Positions 1 through 7,595 of a stretch of DNA of 22,731 nt are shown one piece after another. The notes under the pieces were generated by a model. It saw nothing but the letters and a program-made list of their open reading frames with translations, was not told the DNA's origin and did not search any database. The position numbers were made by a program, and so were the translations under genes. The stretch comes from Planctomycetota bacterium (lineage in GTDB: Bacteria > Planctomycetota > Phycisphaerae > Sedimentisphaerales > Anaerohalosphaeraceae), in contig JAGHBX010000068.1 of NCBI GenBank assembly GCA_021160785.1, positions 1 to 22,731 on the forward strand, in the 5' to 3' direction. Every line of letters starts with the position of its first letter. Position 1 is the first letter of the stretch.

Positions 1-79
1 CCACGTGGTTGCCCCCGTCAGCAAGGCACGCCGCCGCAACAAGACCCACATACCCGACACCTACTACCGAAACCTTCAT
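1..79 (-). CDS. UDP-glucose/GDP-mannose 6-dehydrogenase, N-terminal fragment (cut by window edge)
   Basis: Only the first 26 codons are present; the rest lies beyond the left edge. They read as a beta strand followed by a dinucleotide-binding loop, GVGYVGL, starting at residue 7. This is the hallmark Rossmann N-terminus of NAD-dependent UDP-glucose/GDP-mannose dehydrogenases, which oxidise a nucleotide sugar to the uronic acid used for exopolysaccharide or lipopolysaccharide. The start ATG (77-79) is preceded on the minus strand by AAGGAGACGAAT, a strong Shine-Dalgarno sequence at good spacing. Substrate (UDP-glucose, UDP-ManNAc, GDP-mannose) cannot be told from this fragment. Confidence 0.85.
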   Translation of the reverse strand, partial: MKVSVVGVGYVGLVAAACLADGGNHV

Positions 80-493
80 ATTCGTCTCCTTTTTCCTGCC
101 AAGTCTCCCCAGACCGGGCCAATAGTGAAACGCCGTTGGTGAATTATATGGGCATACTCCGTCCCCGTCGGTTGCGCACAAATGCCCAACCACTCCCACA
201 ACAAAGCTCTTTTCAAGCCTTTGACTATTCCAGAAAGGCCGGAAGAATCTCCGGCAGATTCGCGGTAAAACCCAGCGAGATTACTTGCTGATTCCCGTCC
301 GTTGAGCCCTGCTGAATCCCTCCCCGACTTCACAAGGCCTGCTGCACTGTAACTATCGGCACATAAAGGACATAGTATGAGAAAAGCCTTCGACAAAACC
401 ACGCAATTAACCCGCTTTAGGCACCCAAAAATTACGTCGGATAACGTCGGCGTGTTCACTACAATAAGCCCGATGAACCTATAATACACCCCC
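80..493. other. Intergenic stretch, no supported gene
   Basis: About 410 bases separate the PTPS-like gene from the dehydrogenase, both on the minus strand. A 178-codon frame crosses it on minus (76-612), but it overlaps the end of the PTPS-like gene in another frame, is rich in R, S and G without any recognisable motif, and runs over the dehydrogenase Shine-Dalgarno site, so it is not called. A short inverted repeat, GCCGGA-6 nt-TCCGGC, lies at about 239-256 without a clear T run. I see no convincing -10/-35 pair for the dehydrogenase. Confidence 0.5.
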
Positions 494-510
494 CTATTGC
501 CCGCAATAGG
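493..510 (-). terminator. Inverted repeat over the stop codon of the PTPS-like gene; weak terminator candidate
   Basis: On the minus strand CCTATTG-CGGG-CAATAGG forms a perfect 7-bp stem with a 4-nt loop (8 bp if the loop closes to 2 nt). It spans the last sense codons and the TAG of the PTPS-like gene, the last gene of the pepA-folE-PTPS run. It is followed by a G run rather than a T run, so intrinsic termination is doubtful. Confidence 0.25.
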
Positions 511-1297
511 TGCACAACGTCCTGTCATTCTCCCACACGGTAATACTGGATAACGTTGAGTAGGTAAACTTGCCCTCGAGTTTCTCCCAGGCAAATCGCG
601 CAATGTTCTCAACCGTCGGGTTTATCCGACCGAACTCGGGCACCTGCAGATTGAGATTCTTGTGATCGACACAGCTTATAAACTCAACACATACAGATTT
701 TTCAAACCCCCCAATGTCAAGTTCTTCACGCGACATTGCGCGCTTAACGGTAACCTGCACAACGTAATTATGCCCGTGGCCGGCCGGATTGGCGCACTTG
801 CCGAAGATCTCTAAGTTCTTTTCCTCACTGAACTTATCATTCCACAGCGTATGCGTCGCTGCAAACTCAAATTTCTCGCTGAAATAAAACACTGTGCGAT
901 CCTCCGGGTCAAAAGCCAGGCTCCTGAAGGGGCTCAAGTCGAGACTTAACCGACTGACCGGCAATGAGCCAAACCTGCCTTCCAACTGTATAAAGGTTTC
1001 CTGTAAAATTGCGACAACGTCCGATAACGGCAGGTGTTTCCCCGCTCTAAAGGCCGTTCCGATACGATCGGCGAAGATCGGAACCACCGCTGTCCGCACC
1101 TGCCGGTCAATTTCGACCACATTCACCACGAAACCGGTCTCGGCATCGATGGGCCCAACAAGTTCGACCCAAAGACTGAAATACAGGGCAAAACCCTGCC
1201 CGCAGGGTCTGGAGGCGTATGAATTAAAACCCTCCGGACGCTCTTTGAGAAACGGATTGATCGAGAAACGAATCTGGCGAGCAAGTTTATGCATCAT
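494..1297 (-). CDS. 6-pyruvoyl-tetrahydropterin synthase / QueD-family protein with an extra degenerate N-terminal domain
   Basis: The C-terminal half (about residues 137-267) is a complete PTPS/QueD (T-fold) domain. Zinc ligands are H149 and the H174/H176 pair in GHGHNY; the catalytic cysteine is C168 in GKCANPAGHGHNY; D211-H212 and E256 in the ITVWEN strand complete the site. The five residues between C168 and the HGH motif resemble animal-type PTPS more than the short CxxxHGH spacing of E. coli QueD. PTPS acts on 7,8-dihydroneopterin triphosphate, making 6-pyruvoyltetrahydropterin or, in QueD enzymes, carboxytetrahydropterin for queuosine. The N-terminal half (about 1-135) could be a second, decayed T-fold copy, since it has the length but no zinc ligands. 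The gene follows folE by 40 bases on the same strand, so it plausibly receives the FolE product. Shine-Dalgarno is weak (ATAGGT) and two ATGs stand in tandem (1297 and 1294). Which of the two pathways it serves is not resolved. Confidence 0.85.
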   Translation of the reverse strand: MMHKLARQIRFSINPFLKERPEGFNSYASRPCGQGFALYFSLWVELVGPIDAETGFVVNVVEIDRQVRTAVVPIFADRIGTAFRAGKHLPLSDVVAILQETFIQLEGRFGSLPVSRLSLDLSPFRSLAFDPEDRTVFYFSEKFEFAATHTLWNDKFSEEKNLEIFGKCANPAGHGHNYVVQVTVKRAMSREELDIGGFEKSVCVEFISCVDHKNLNLQVPEFGRINPTVENIARFAWEKLEGKFTYSTLSSITVWENDRTLCTYCGQ

Positions 1298-1337
1298 ATT
1301 GACCTATCAACGCGAGAGGGAATATACCTTATGGTAT

Positions 1338-1925
1338 TTAGCCTCGGTTCTTGTGCATCAACCCGATAACCTCGGCCCGGCTGCGGGGATCGGTCTTGAA
1401 CAACCCGCGAAGGGCACTGGTCACCATCTCGGAATTAGGCTTCCTGATCCCCCTGATAGTCATGCAGCTATGCGAAGCCTCGATGACCACGGCGACGCCT
1501 TTGGGCTTGAGATTGTCCATCAGGAAATCCGCCACCTGTGCCGTCAACCGCTCCTGAAGCTGCAGCCGCTTGGCGAAGCAGTCCACTATCCGGGCTATTT
1601 TGCTGACCCCGAGGATCTTGCCGTCCGGCAAATACGCCACGTTCGCCGTCCCTATAAACGGCATTATATGATGCTCACAAACGCTGAAAAATGGAATATC
1701 CCTCAGCAGCACCACCTCGTCATACTTCTCGTGAAAAACGCTCCGCAGATGCTCGGCCGGCTCGTGCTGCATACCCTCCAGCAACTCGACATACATATTC
1801 GCCATACGTCGCGGCGTCGCCTTGAGCCCCTCGCGGTTCGGGTCTTCACCGATAGCCAACAGTATCTCACCAACCGCCCTTTCAATCCGCTCAACGTCCA
1901 CAGGTTTGCAAATCTCTTGATCCAT
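1338..1925 (-). CDS. folE: GTP cyclohydrolase I
   Basis: FolE opens the purine ring of GTP to give 7,8-dihydroneopterin triphosphate, the entry point for folate, biopterin-type cofactors and 7-deazapurines. The 195 residues cover the family core. Visible signatures are GEDPNREGLKATPRRM near residue 26, FFSVCEHHIMPF near 79, the GVSKIARIVD helix near 106, and CMTIRGI at 154. The zinc ligands expected from the E. coli enzyme are all present: C83, H86 and C154. Start ATG at 1925 has a GAGGGA Shine-Dalgarno sequence. It lies 23 bases after pepA and 40 bases before the PTPS-like gene, all on minus, so the three are probably co-transcribed. No frameshift or missing catalytic residue is seen. Confidence 0.97.
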   Translation of the reverse strand: MDQEICKPVDVERIERAVGEILLAIGEDPNREGLKATPRRMANMYVELLEGMQHEPAEHLRSVFHEKYDEVVLLRDIPFFSVCEHHIMPFIGTANVAYLPDGKILGVSKIARIVDCFAKRLQLQERLTAQVADFLMDNLKPKGVAVVIEASHSCMTIRGIRKPNSEMVTSALRGLFKTDPRSRAEVIGLMHKNRG

Positions 1926-1948
1926 AACACTGTCCCTCGAAAATCAAT

Positions 1949-3493
1949 CTACTTCTTTCGCTTAGATGAATTCACCACAAACGTCGTCAGCAGCCTGACG
2001 CCAAAACCTATCGAGCCGGGACAGCCGAACTTCTTTTCGCCGTCGACCATCCCAGTGCCGGCCATATCGATATGCGCCCAGTCAACGTCACCTGCAAACT
2101 CGCCCAGAAACGCCGCCGCCGTACAGGCGCCTGCCCACTTGCCGCCGATATTTTTCAAATCGGCTATCTTGCTCTTCATCAGTTCCAGGTACTCGGCGCC
2201 GCAGGGCAGACGCCAGACCTTTTCGCCGCTGCTTTCGGCGGCCGCCTTGATCCGTTCAACGAGTTTGTCGTTATGGCTCATCACACCCGCTAACCCCTCG
2301 CCCAATGCAACAACACACGCGCCCGTAAGCGTCGCAATATCCACGATCACATCACACTCGAGCTTGACGGCATGGTGTATCGCATCGCACAGAATCATCC
2401 TGCCCTCGGCATCGGTATTCTGAATCTCCACCGTCTTGCCGCTGTACGTGGTAACGATGTCGCCCGGCCGATAGCTCATGCCGCCGGGCATGTTCTCCGC
2501 CGACGGGATAATACCGTAGACCTGCACCTTGGGCTTGAGTCCCGCAATCGCTTTCATCGCGCCCAACACAGCAACTCCACCGGACTTGTCGAATTTCATA
2601 TCCTGCATCCCGGCACCAGGCTTAAGGCTGATCCCGCCCGAATCAAATGTGATCGCCTTGCCCACAAGCCCGACTGTCTTGCCCCTGGTGGCGGCCTTAC
2701 CGGCAGGGGTGTACTTGAGCATGATCAGCCGTGGCTTGTTTGCCGAACCCTGGCCGACCGCCATCAGCCCGCCCATCTTCTTGGCCTTAATCTGCTTTTC
2801 ATCGAGCACCGTACACGTCAACCCCGGCGTATCTTTAGCAAGCTGTTTGGCAAGTGTCGCCAACGACGGCGGGTTGATCACATTGGCGGGCCGATTCATA
2901 ATCGTACGTGCAAAATTCTGTGACTGTCCGATAACATCGCCCACGCGAGCGCCCTTGGCGAGTTTTCTCGACCTGACGCCGTCAGGCTCGGCGATGGTTA
3001 TGTTGAGTTCTTCGCTTCGAGGATCCTCGGTTTCGGTCACAAATTCATCGTATCTGTACGCCCCGAAGCAGGCCCCTTCACAAAGCACCTGACCCAACGT
3101 TTCGGCATCGAACTTACCCGCTGCAAGGTCCGCATGCAAAGCCAGAACGCAGCTTGCCGCCTTCAAATTCACCGCCTGGCCCGCCGCGCAAATCGCAGCC
3201 CGGCGAACCCCGTCGACGCTCGCTTCTTTCCGTTCGCCCAACCCCACCAAAAGAACGCGCCTGGCCCCGATCTCCTCGTTGCCGTACAAAAGCGCCGTCG
3301 TACCAACCTTGCCCTTGAAGTCGCCCAATTCGCGAACCTTAGCAATCGCCCCGCCAAGCCTGGCGTCCAACGCCTTACAAAACGCACCGGCCCGGCCTTC
3401 GGAAAACACACCCACCGCCAACAAATCAGACCGAACCGTCAGAGCATCGACCCTGCCAACCTTGACATTAACCTTAATAATCTCTCTGGCCAT
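1949..3493 (-). CDS. pepA: Leucyl aminopeptidase, M17 family
   Basis: This cytosolic metallo-aminopeptidase releases N-terminal amino acids from peptides; family members form hexamers with two metal ions per subunit. The 514 residues match the family length. All catalytic-domain residues are found, shifted by +9 relative to E. coli PepA: K279, D284, K291, D302, D361, E363 and R365, the last three in the family signature NTDAEGR. The start ATG (3493) has a strong TTAGGAGAAACAGGG leader. It is the first gene of the pepA-folE-PTPS run and starts only 47 bases after the stop of the restriction-like cassette, so either its promoter lies inside that cassette or it is read through from it. Some PepA proteins also bind DNA; nothing here decides that. 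Confidence 0.96.
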   Translation of the reverse strand: MAREIIKVNVKVGRVDALTVRSDLLAVGVFSEGRAGAFCKALDARLGGAIAKVRELGDFKGKVGTTALLYGNEEIGARRVLLVGLGERKEASVDGVRRAAICAAGQAVNLKAASCVLALHADLAAGKFDAETLGQVLCEGACFGAYRYDEFVTETEDPRSEELNITIAEPDGVRSRKLAKGARVGDVIGQSQNFARTIMNRPANVINPPSLATLAKQLAKDTPGLTCTVLDEKQIKAKKMGGLMAVGQGSANKPRLIMLKYTPAGKAATRGKTVGLVGKAITFDSGGISLKPGAGMQDMKFDKSGGVAVLGAMKAIAGLKPKVQVYGIIPSAENMPGGMSYRPGDIVTTYSGKTVEIQNTDAEGRMILCDAIHHAVKLECDVIVDIATLTGACVVALGEGLAGVMSHNDKLVERIKAAAESSGEKVWRLPCGAEYLELMKSKIADLKNIGGKWAGACTAAAFLGEFAGDVDWAHIDMAGTGMVDGEKKFGCPGSIGFGVRLLTTFVVNSSKRKK

Positions 3494-3540
3494 TCCCTGT
3501 TTCTCCTAACTACCTAAACCCACACATTAAAGCAGACTCT

Positions 3541-4215
3541 TTACTGCAAATCTAACCAAAAATGCCGTAATTGAAACGGTGTTGGCGGAACTTTTGGGCG
3601 ATCAAGTTCATGATCTAATCTGCTTACACCATTCTTCTTCCAGCCTTTGGGGCTTAATTTTATTCCAGGCAGGCGGTTGCTCCCCGCTTCCGCGTTGACC
3701 TTAGTCAGAATTTCCTTTCCTTCACCACCCTGAATGTATCCGATCATCGTTCCCGAAGAAGAGTGTTTACTATAAGAATGTTCTGGATTTATGAAACGGC
3801 AAACCCCTCTTGTTACATAATGTTTGCAAAACTCCGATTTGGCTTTATCTAAACGCTTGCATTCGATTGCATATTCTTTATATCTTTTGTAATCCTGCGC
3901 TTCGCCATCGTCATACCATTGCCACAAAAAATCTGGTTTTTTTCTTTCGGCATGGTTCCCTTCCGGCAAATTATGATCCGGTTGATTTTGCGCTTGAAAA
4001 ATAGGCAGATTGTCAACATGCGCATTATCTTTCCTTAATTTCTCATTTGCCTTACGAATGTATTTGTCCAGTTTTCTGCTTATAGAATCTTCCTTGACAG
4101 GAAAAGAGCTTTCTTCTTTTAGCATTGTCTCCATTGCCAAGAGAAAAAGATCAAGCAAACGAGACTCATGGCTAAACCACAGCCTGTCACCTTTTGAAAT
4201 CTTAGGCCGTGACAA
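3541..4215 (-). CDS. Putative PD-(D/E)xK nuclease coupled to the adenine methyltransferase; candidate restriction subunit
   Basis: I do not recognise a named family. The 224 residues contain a plausible PD-(D/E)xK core: P94-D95 in KKPDFLW, then E118-C119-K120 in YAIECKRL, about 22 residues later, as expected for the two catalytic strands of restriction endonuclease-like folds. Downstream, YVTRGVCRF (133-141) and GTMIGYI (155-161) look like the core helix and strand that often follow. The start is a TTG (4213-4215) located 2 bases after the TAA of the methyltransferase, with a GGGGGA Shine-Dalgarno 8 bases upstream, so translation is probably coupled. The next in-frame ATG is near residue 28 and would give a shorter protein. 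The partner gene suggests DNA cleavage in a restriction-modification system; nuclease activity is inferred from motif spacing only. Confidence 0.6.
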   Translation of the reverse strand: MSRPKISKGDRLWFSHESRLLDLFLLAMETMLKEESSFPVKEDSISRKLDKYIRKANEKLRKDNAHVDNLPIFQAQNQPDHNLPEGNHAERKKPDFLWQWYDDGEAQDYKRYKEYAIECKRLDKAKSEFCKHYVTRGVCRFINPEHSYSKHSSSGTMIGYIQGGEGKEILTKVNAEAGSNRLPGIKLSPKGWKKNGVSRLDHELDRPKVPPTPFQLRHFWLDLQ

Positions 4216-4217
4216 TC

Positions 4218-7200
4218 TTAACGTCCCCCATCATCAGATTGCATATTCATTGCCTGCAGCAATGTAGCCTCAGCGTCTTCGCGCGCCATGCTTCGCGTCC
4301 ACAGCCGTCTTTCGTTGCGTTTGATAATCATTATGTCAGTATCAGAAACAGTTCGGACTACTCCTTCAATATAAACTCTTTTGCTAACCGGCGCAAGTAG
4401 CGTTTCGTCAAGCTTCTCTAAGACTCTGTGCCATTGCTCCGTTTCAGATCCTTTCACAGGCCCAAGAGGTCTCTTTTTGTCCTGCGTTGAAAATACCATT
4501 GCAACCATTGGTATGTTTCTGTTTGGCCTAATTAGCTGCCACCGAAATTCGCCGTCAGGTTCAAGCTCTCGATTCCAGATGCGCAGAAACGTTCTGATAT
4601 ATCCTTCAAATCCTTTTTGCCGATCTCGCCTGGTTGGGATATCCTTACTCAAGCCACAGTTGTTTGCAGGCCGATCTACTTCGAGTAGTTTAACGGCTTC
4701 GCTATCAACATTATTGTAAAAAAGATCAAGCCCGTATTCGCACATCTCCCTGATAAGATCCTGCTCCGCCTCGTTCAATTCATACAAATCAAAAATGGCC
4801 TCATCAAGATCATGCTCAAGTTTGACAGTTTGTTCAAAAGTTAATGTCGTGTCATCAAAGATATCTGGATTTGACGAATTTGCTCCTTTTTTTTGCAACT
4901 CTTCTACGATTTCGACAATACGTCCTCGAAGCTTTATATCTATAGGGAACTGAATTGGCATACGTTGTATATCTTCCAAATGAATCTCATTGTGCCACAT
5001 GCCCCACGATCCAGCAGTAAGCCAATAATAATATCTAGTGAGTGATGACCAGAAAATCCCTACCAGAATTTTCCCTTCCCACGTCGTAGCATTAGGAAGG
5101 CGAACACCATGAATTGAGTTTCTAAAACAAAAAGGTTCGCAGGCAAGCCTTGCGATAATTTGCCCTTTAGGCGTCATCCTTTCTGTTATACATCGCTTCA
5201 CTAGTAAACGTGTTCCCTCATAAAGACAGATCGCCCCCTTGCGGTGAACTGTATCCGGCACAGTGTCATAATTATTTTTATCAATGAGGCCGTATTTTTT
5301 GAAATATCTTGTAGGTAATTCAGAATACTTCAACAGTTCTCCGGGTGGGTTGGGATATCCTGTCTTCTCGAAACCGCGGCCAAAATCAGCCGCTGTAATA
5401 CTTTGCCCTTTAATTTCCAAGGTATCAAGCCTTGGTAATCTTCCCAAGACACGAATAAGCGACTCATCTCTATGGCTGCCCCACCAATATATTTTCCAAA
5501 GGTTATCGTCACTAATGACATCATTTTGTCTTAACCGCTTTAAATCAGGAACACCTAATATTACCGATTGTGTTCCCTTAACAATTGCGGTTTTCTTAGC
5601 AGACCAATACCTAAAGGACGCCTCATAATCGGGTTTTTGTTTTGTGAAGCAAACAGCGATAAAAGGCGACTGAGCACCTGATTGACGGGCTTTTCCTTTG
5701 AAAAAGATATCTCGGACATGTGCAAAATTTACAACAGACTGCAATGTTGTTGTCGTTAACCATTGCTTTCTAAATCCCTGACTCTTATCATGATTTTTGA
5801 ATAATACTCCTGAGGAAACCAACAATGCTGCCCGACCACCATCACGCATTAGGTTAATTACTATATGAATAAATGCCTGAGACCATTCTCTGTCGCCTAT
5901 GGATAATTTAGGCTCCTGCTTATCACACCATTGCACAGCCGTATCCATTGCATCACGGCTTTCTTTTTCTTCCTCTTTGTTGCCGGGTGAACCCCAAGGT
6001 GGGTTACCTACAACAATGTCTGCACAGGATTGAGTGAATTTAGATAATACATCATCATCTGCAACTTTGGCTTCTACATCAAAGGAATTGGCCTCAATCA
6101 GTATATCATAATGTTGTTCCGGCTTCCTGATCCTTCGTCTTTCATGCTTCAGGTTGGGCAGTTTTTTGCCTTGTTTTATTTGTTCTAAAATGTCCGGCGG
6201 ATTCTGGTAATGCAAGAATGCAAGGTACAGACTAAATGCCGCAACCCGAATGGCTTCTCCATTAATGTCAATACCGGAAATCTGATCTCGAAGAATTTTT
6301 CTAAGTTGAGCATCATTGAGTCGCCTTCCCTTCTGCGAGCAGACCCTGTGGCGAACAATACGCCTGAAGGATTCAACAAGGAATATCCCGGACCCACATG
6401 CAGGATCAAGAATTCTGGGTTTTTCATCTAAGCACTCAGGTGTCAACACTTGACCTAACAAGAACTCCACTATAGCAGGCGGTGTATAATGCGTACCATT
6501 ATTGCTATCCTTACTCTTGCCGGTATTATAAAATTCTTCATAAATACTGCTGATTAACTCAATCGGAATAATGTTGAACTTATAAGCAAAGAAGAAAAGC
6601 TGTTGCCCTTCAGCGTTACCACACAAAAAATCCCGAAGTATCCTTAAGTGTGCAGGCCTAACATTTGCTTGCTCTTCCTCAATATCTGGAAACATGTCGC
6701 CATTAAAATCTTTGCTGAGTTGTTTAAATAAGGCATAAGTAAAATCTTTGTTTCTCAGCACTCTAAAATAAAACCGTTTGGCAAGTTCAGGATCAACAAA
6801 AGAATCGGAAAGTGGCTCATCAAGAATCTTCCGCCATTCTGCCTTGCCTCTGGTGATTTTCTTGAAATAGCTTTCTTTAAGAATCTCTCGATCTTCGAGG
6901 TAGCGTATGAAAATTGACCGGCCAATAAGCGAATGTGCATACTTGGCTTCATCAAGGCCTGACTTCAACAGCTTATTGCGAACAGTCTGCAAATTCGATA
7001 TGAGTGCTTTATCCGCGCGATTATCTTCACCGAAACGTTCGTCTTCAAACAACCGGCCGGTTTCAATTTGCTCACGTTTGAATTGTTGCAGCTTTTCGGA
7101 AACCTCGGCTATCGTTTCGGCCGTTTCAAGTCGGCGTTTTTCGAGTGTGTCTTCCCAGTCTTTTTGATCTCTTGCAGGCCCGTGATTTAGGTTATAAACC

Positions 7201-7496
7201 GCCAGCTCTCCGGGAGAAGCGATGAAAACCAATGGAGGCCTTGCCATATTCCATATTTGCCGGAATTTCTCTTGTTGCTTGTTTGAATCTGCCGTTGCAA
7301 ATACGATTACAGGATTGTTATCGACAAAAAACACTTTCTCTGCGCCAACACCATTGGCAAGCGCCAACCATTCCCCCTTGTTTATCCAATCTTCCGAAGT
7401 CAAGCCTGAAGGAGAATCCGTAGCATCCAGCAGATCGCCCTCAGCATATCCTAAATGCTCATAAGCAGCGTCTAATAATTGTTGAGGAACTTCCAT
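4218..7496 (-). CDS. Type IIG/Eco57I-like N6-adenine DNA methyltransferase (class I, gamma-type order)
   Basis: The protein of 1092 residues should transfer methyl from S-adenosylmethionine to adenine in DNA. Motif I is DPACGSG (364-370), preceded by the YTPP segment (337-340) typical of HsdM/Eco57I enzymes; motif IV is NPPW (498-501). Residues about 1-110 form a separate N-terminal domain (GAEKVFFVDNNPVIVFA ... PPLVFIASPGELAVYNL) followed by a charged, coiled-coil-like linker (about 115-160). A target-recognition-like region follows the catalytic domain (FRNSIHGVRLP, then the SSLTRYYYWL segment). The last ~150 residues are a C-terminal domain I cannot assign. No E-x-K nuclease motif is obvious in the N-terminal domain, unlike MmeI-type enzymes. 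The downstream coupled gene encodes a nuclease-like protein. Start ATG 7496 has a modest AGGG Shine-Dalgarno. The whole gene is clearly AT-richer than its neighbours, suggesting acquisition by transfer. Confidence 0.88.
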   Translation of the reverse strand: MEVPQQLLDAAYEHLGYAEGDLLDATDSPSGLTSEDWINKGEWLALANGVGAEKVFFVDNNPVIVFATADSNKQQEKFRQIWNMARPPLVFIASPGELAVYNLNHGPARDQKDWEDTLEKRRLETAETIAEVSEKLQQFKREQIETGRLFEDERFGEDNRADKALISNLQTVRNKLLKSGLDEAKYAHSLIGRSIFIRYLEDREILKESYFKKITRGKAEWRKILDEPLSDSFVDPELAKRFYFRVLRNKDFTYALFKQLSKDFNGDMFPDIEEEQANVRPAHLRILRDFLCGNAEGQQLFFFAYKFNIIPIELISSIYEEFYNTGKSKDSNNGTHYTPPAIVEFLLGQVLTPECLDEKPRILDPACGSGIFLVESFRRIVRHRVCSQKGRRLNDAQLRKILRDQISGIDINGEAIRVAAFSLYLAFLHYQNPPDILEQIKQGKKLPNLKHERRRIRKPEQHYDILIEANSFDVEAKVADDDVLSKFTQSCADIVVGNPPWGSPGNKEEEKESRDAMDTAVQWCDKQEPKLSIGDREWSQAFIHIVINLMRDGGRAALLVSSGVLFKNHDKSQGFRKQWLTTTTLQSVVNFAHVRDIFFKGKARQSGAQSPFIAVCFTKQKPDYEASFRYWSAKKTAIVKGTQSVILGVPDLKRLRQNDVISDDNLWKIYWWGSHRDESLIRVLGRLPRLDTLEIKGQSITAADFGRGFEKTGYPNPPGELLKYSELPTRYFKKYGLIDKNNYDTVPDTVHRKGAICLYEGTRLLVKRCITERMTPKGQIIARLACEPFCFRNSIHGVRLPNATTWEGKILVGIFWSSLTRYYYWLTAGSWGMWHNEIHLEDIQRMPIQFPIDIKLRGRIVEIVEELQKKGANSSNPDIFDDTTLTFEQTVKLEHDLDEAIFDLYELNEAEQDLIREMCEYGLDLFYNNVDSEAVKLLEVDRPANNCGLSKDIPTRRDRQKGFEGYIRTFLRIWNRELEPDGEFRWQLIRPNRNIPMVAMVFSTQDKKRPLGPVKGSETEQWHRVLEKLDETLLAPVSKRVYIEGVVRTVSDTDIMIIKRNERRLWTRSMAREDAEATLLQAMNMQSDDGGR
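4224..4229 (-). promoter_or_regulatory. Shine-Dalgarno site deciding the TTG start of the nuclease-like gene
   Basis: GGGGGA on the minus strand lies within the last codons of the methyltransferase gene, 8 bases before TTG at 4215. It supports the TTG start and translational coupling. Confidence 0.5.
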
Positions 7497-7561
7497 TTTA
7501 TAACTACCCTATATTCTTGAACAACAACCCCTGATGCACCCTAAGCAACGCTAACTGTCTT

Positions 7562-7588
7562 ATTATAGTACAGCTTAGATTAAGTAAA
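7562..7588 (-). promoter_or_regulatory. Candidate sigma70-type promoter of the methyltransferase/nuclease cassette
   Basis: On the minus strand TTTACT (7583-7588) and a perfect TATAAT (7562-7567) are separated by 15 bases, somewhat short. The -10 box lies about 65 bases upstream of the methyltransferase ATG, immediately after the prfB stop codon. Confidence 0.4.
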
Positions 7589-7595
7589 GGATTAA

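Noticed and set aside
76..612. 178-codon frame on minus over the intergenic region and the end of the PTPS-like gene
   Set aside because: It overlaps the real gene in another frame, has no motif and no good ribosome binding site, and runs through the leader of the dehydrogenase gene.
894..2423. 509-codon frame on plus opposite PTPS-like, folE and pepA
   Set aside because: Antisense shadow of three well-supported genes; the translation is low-complexity R/P/S/T-rich.
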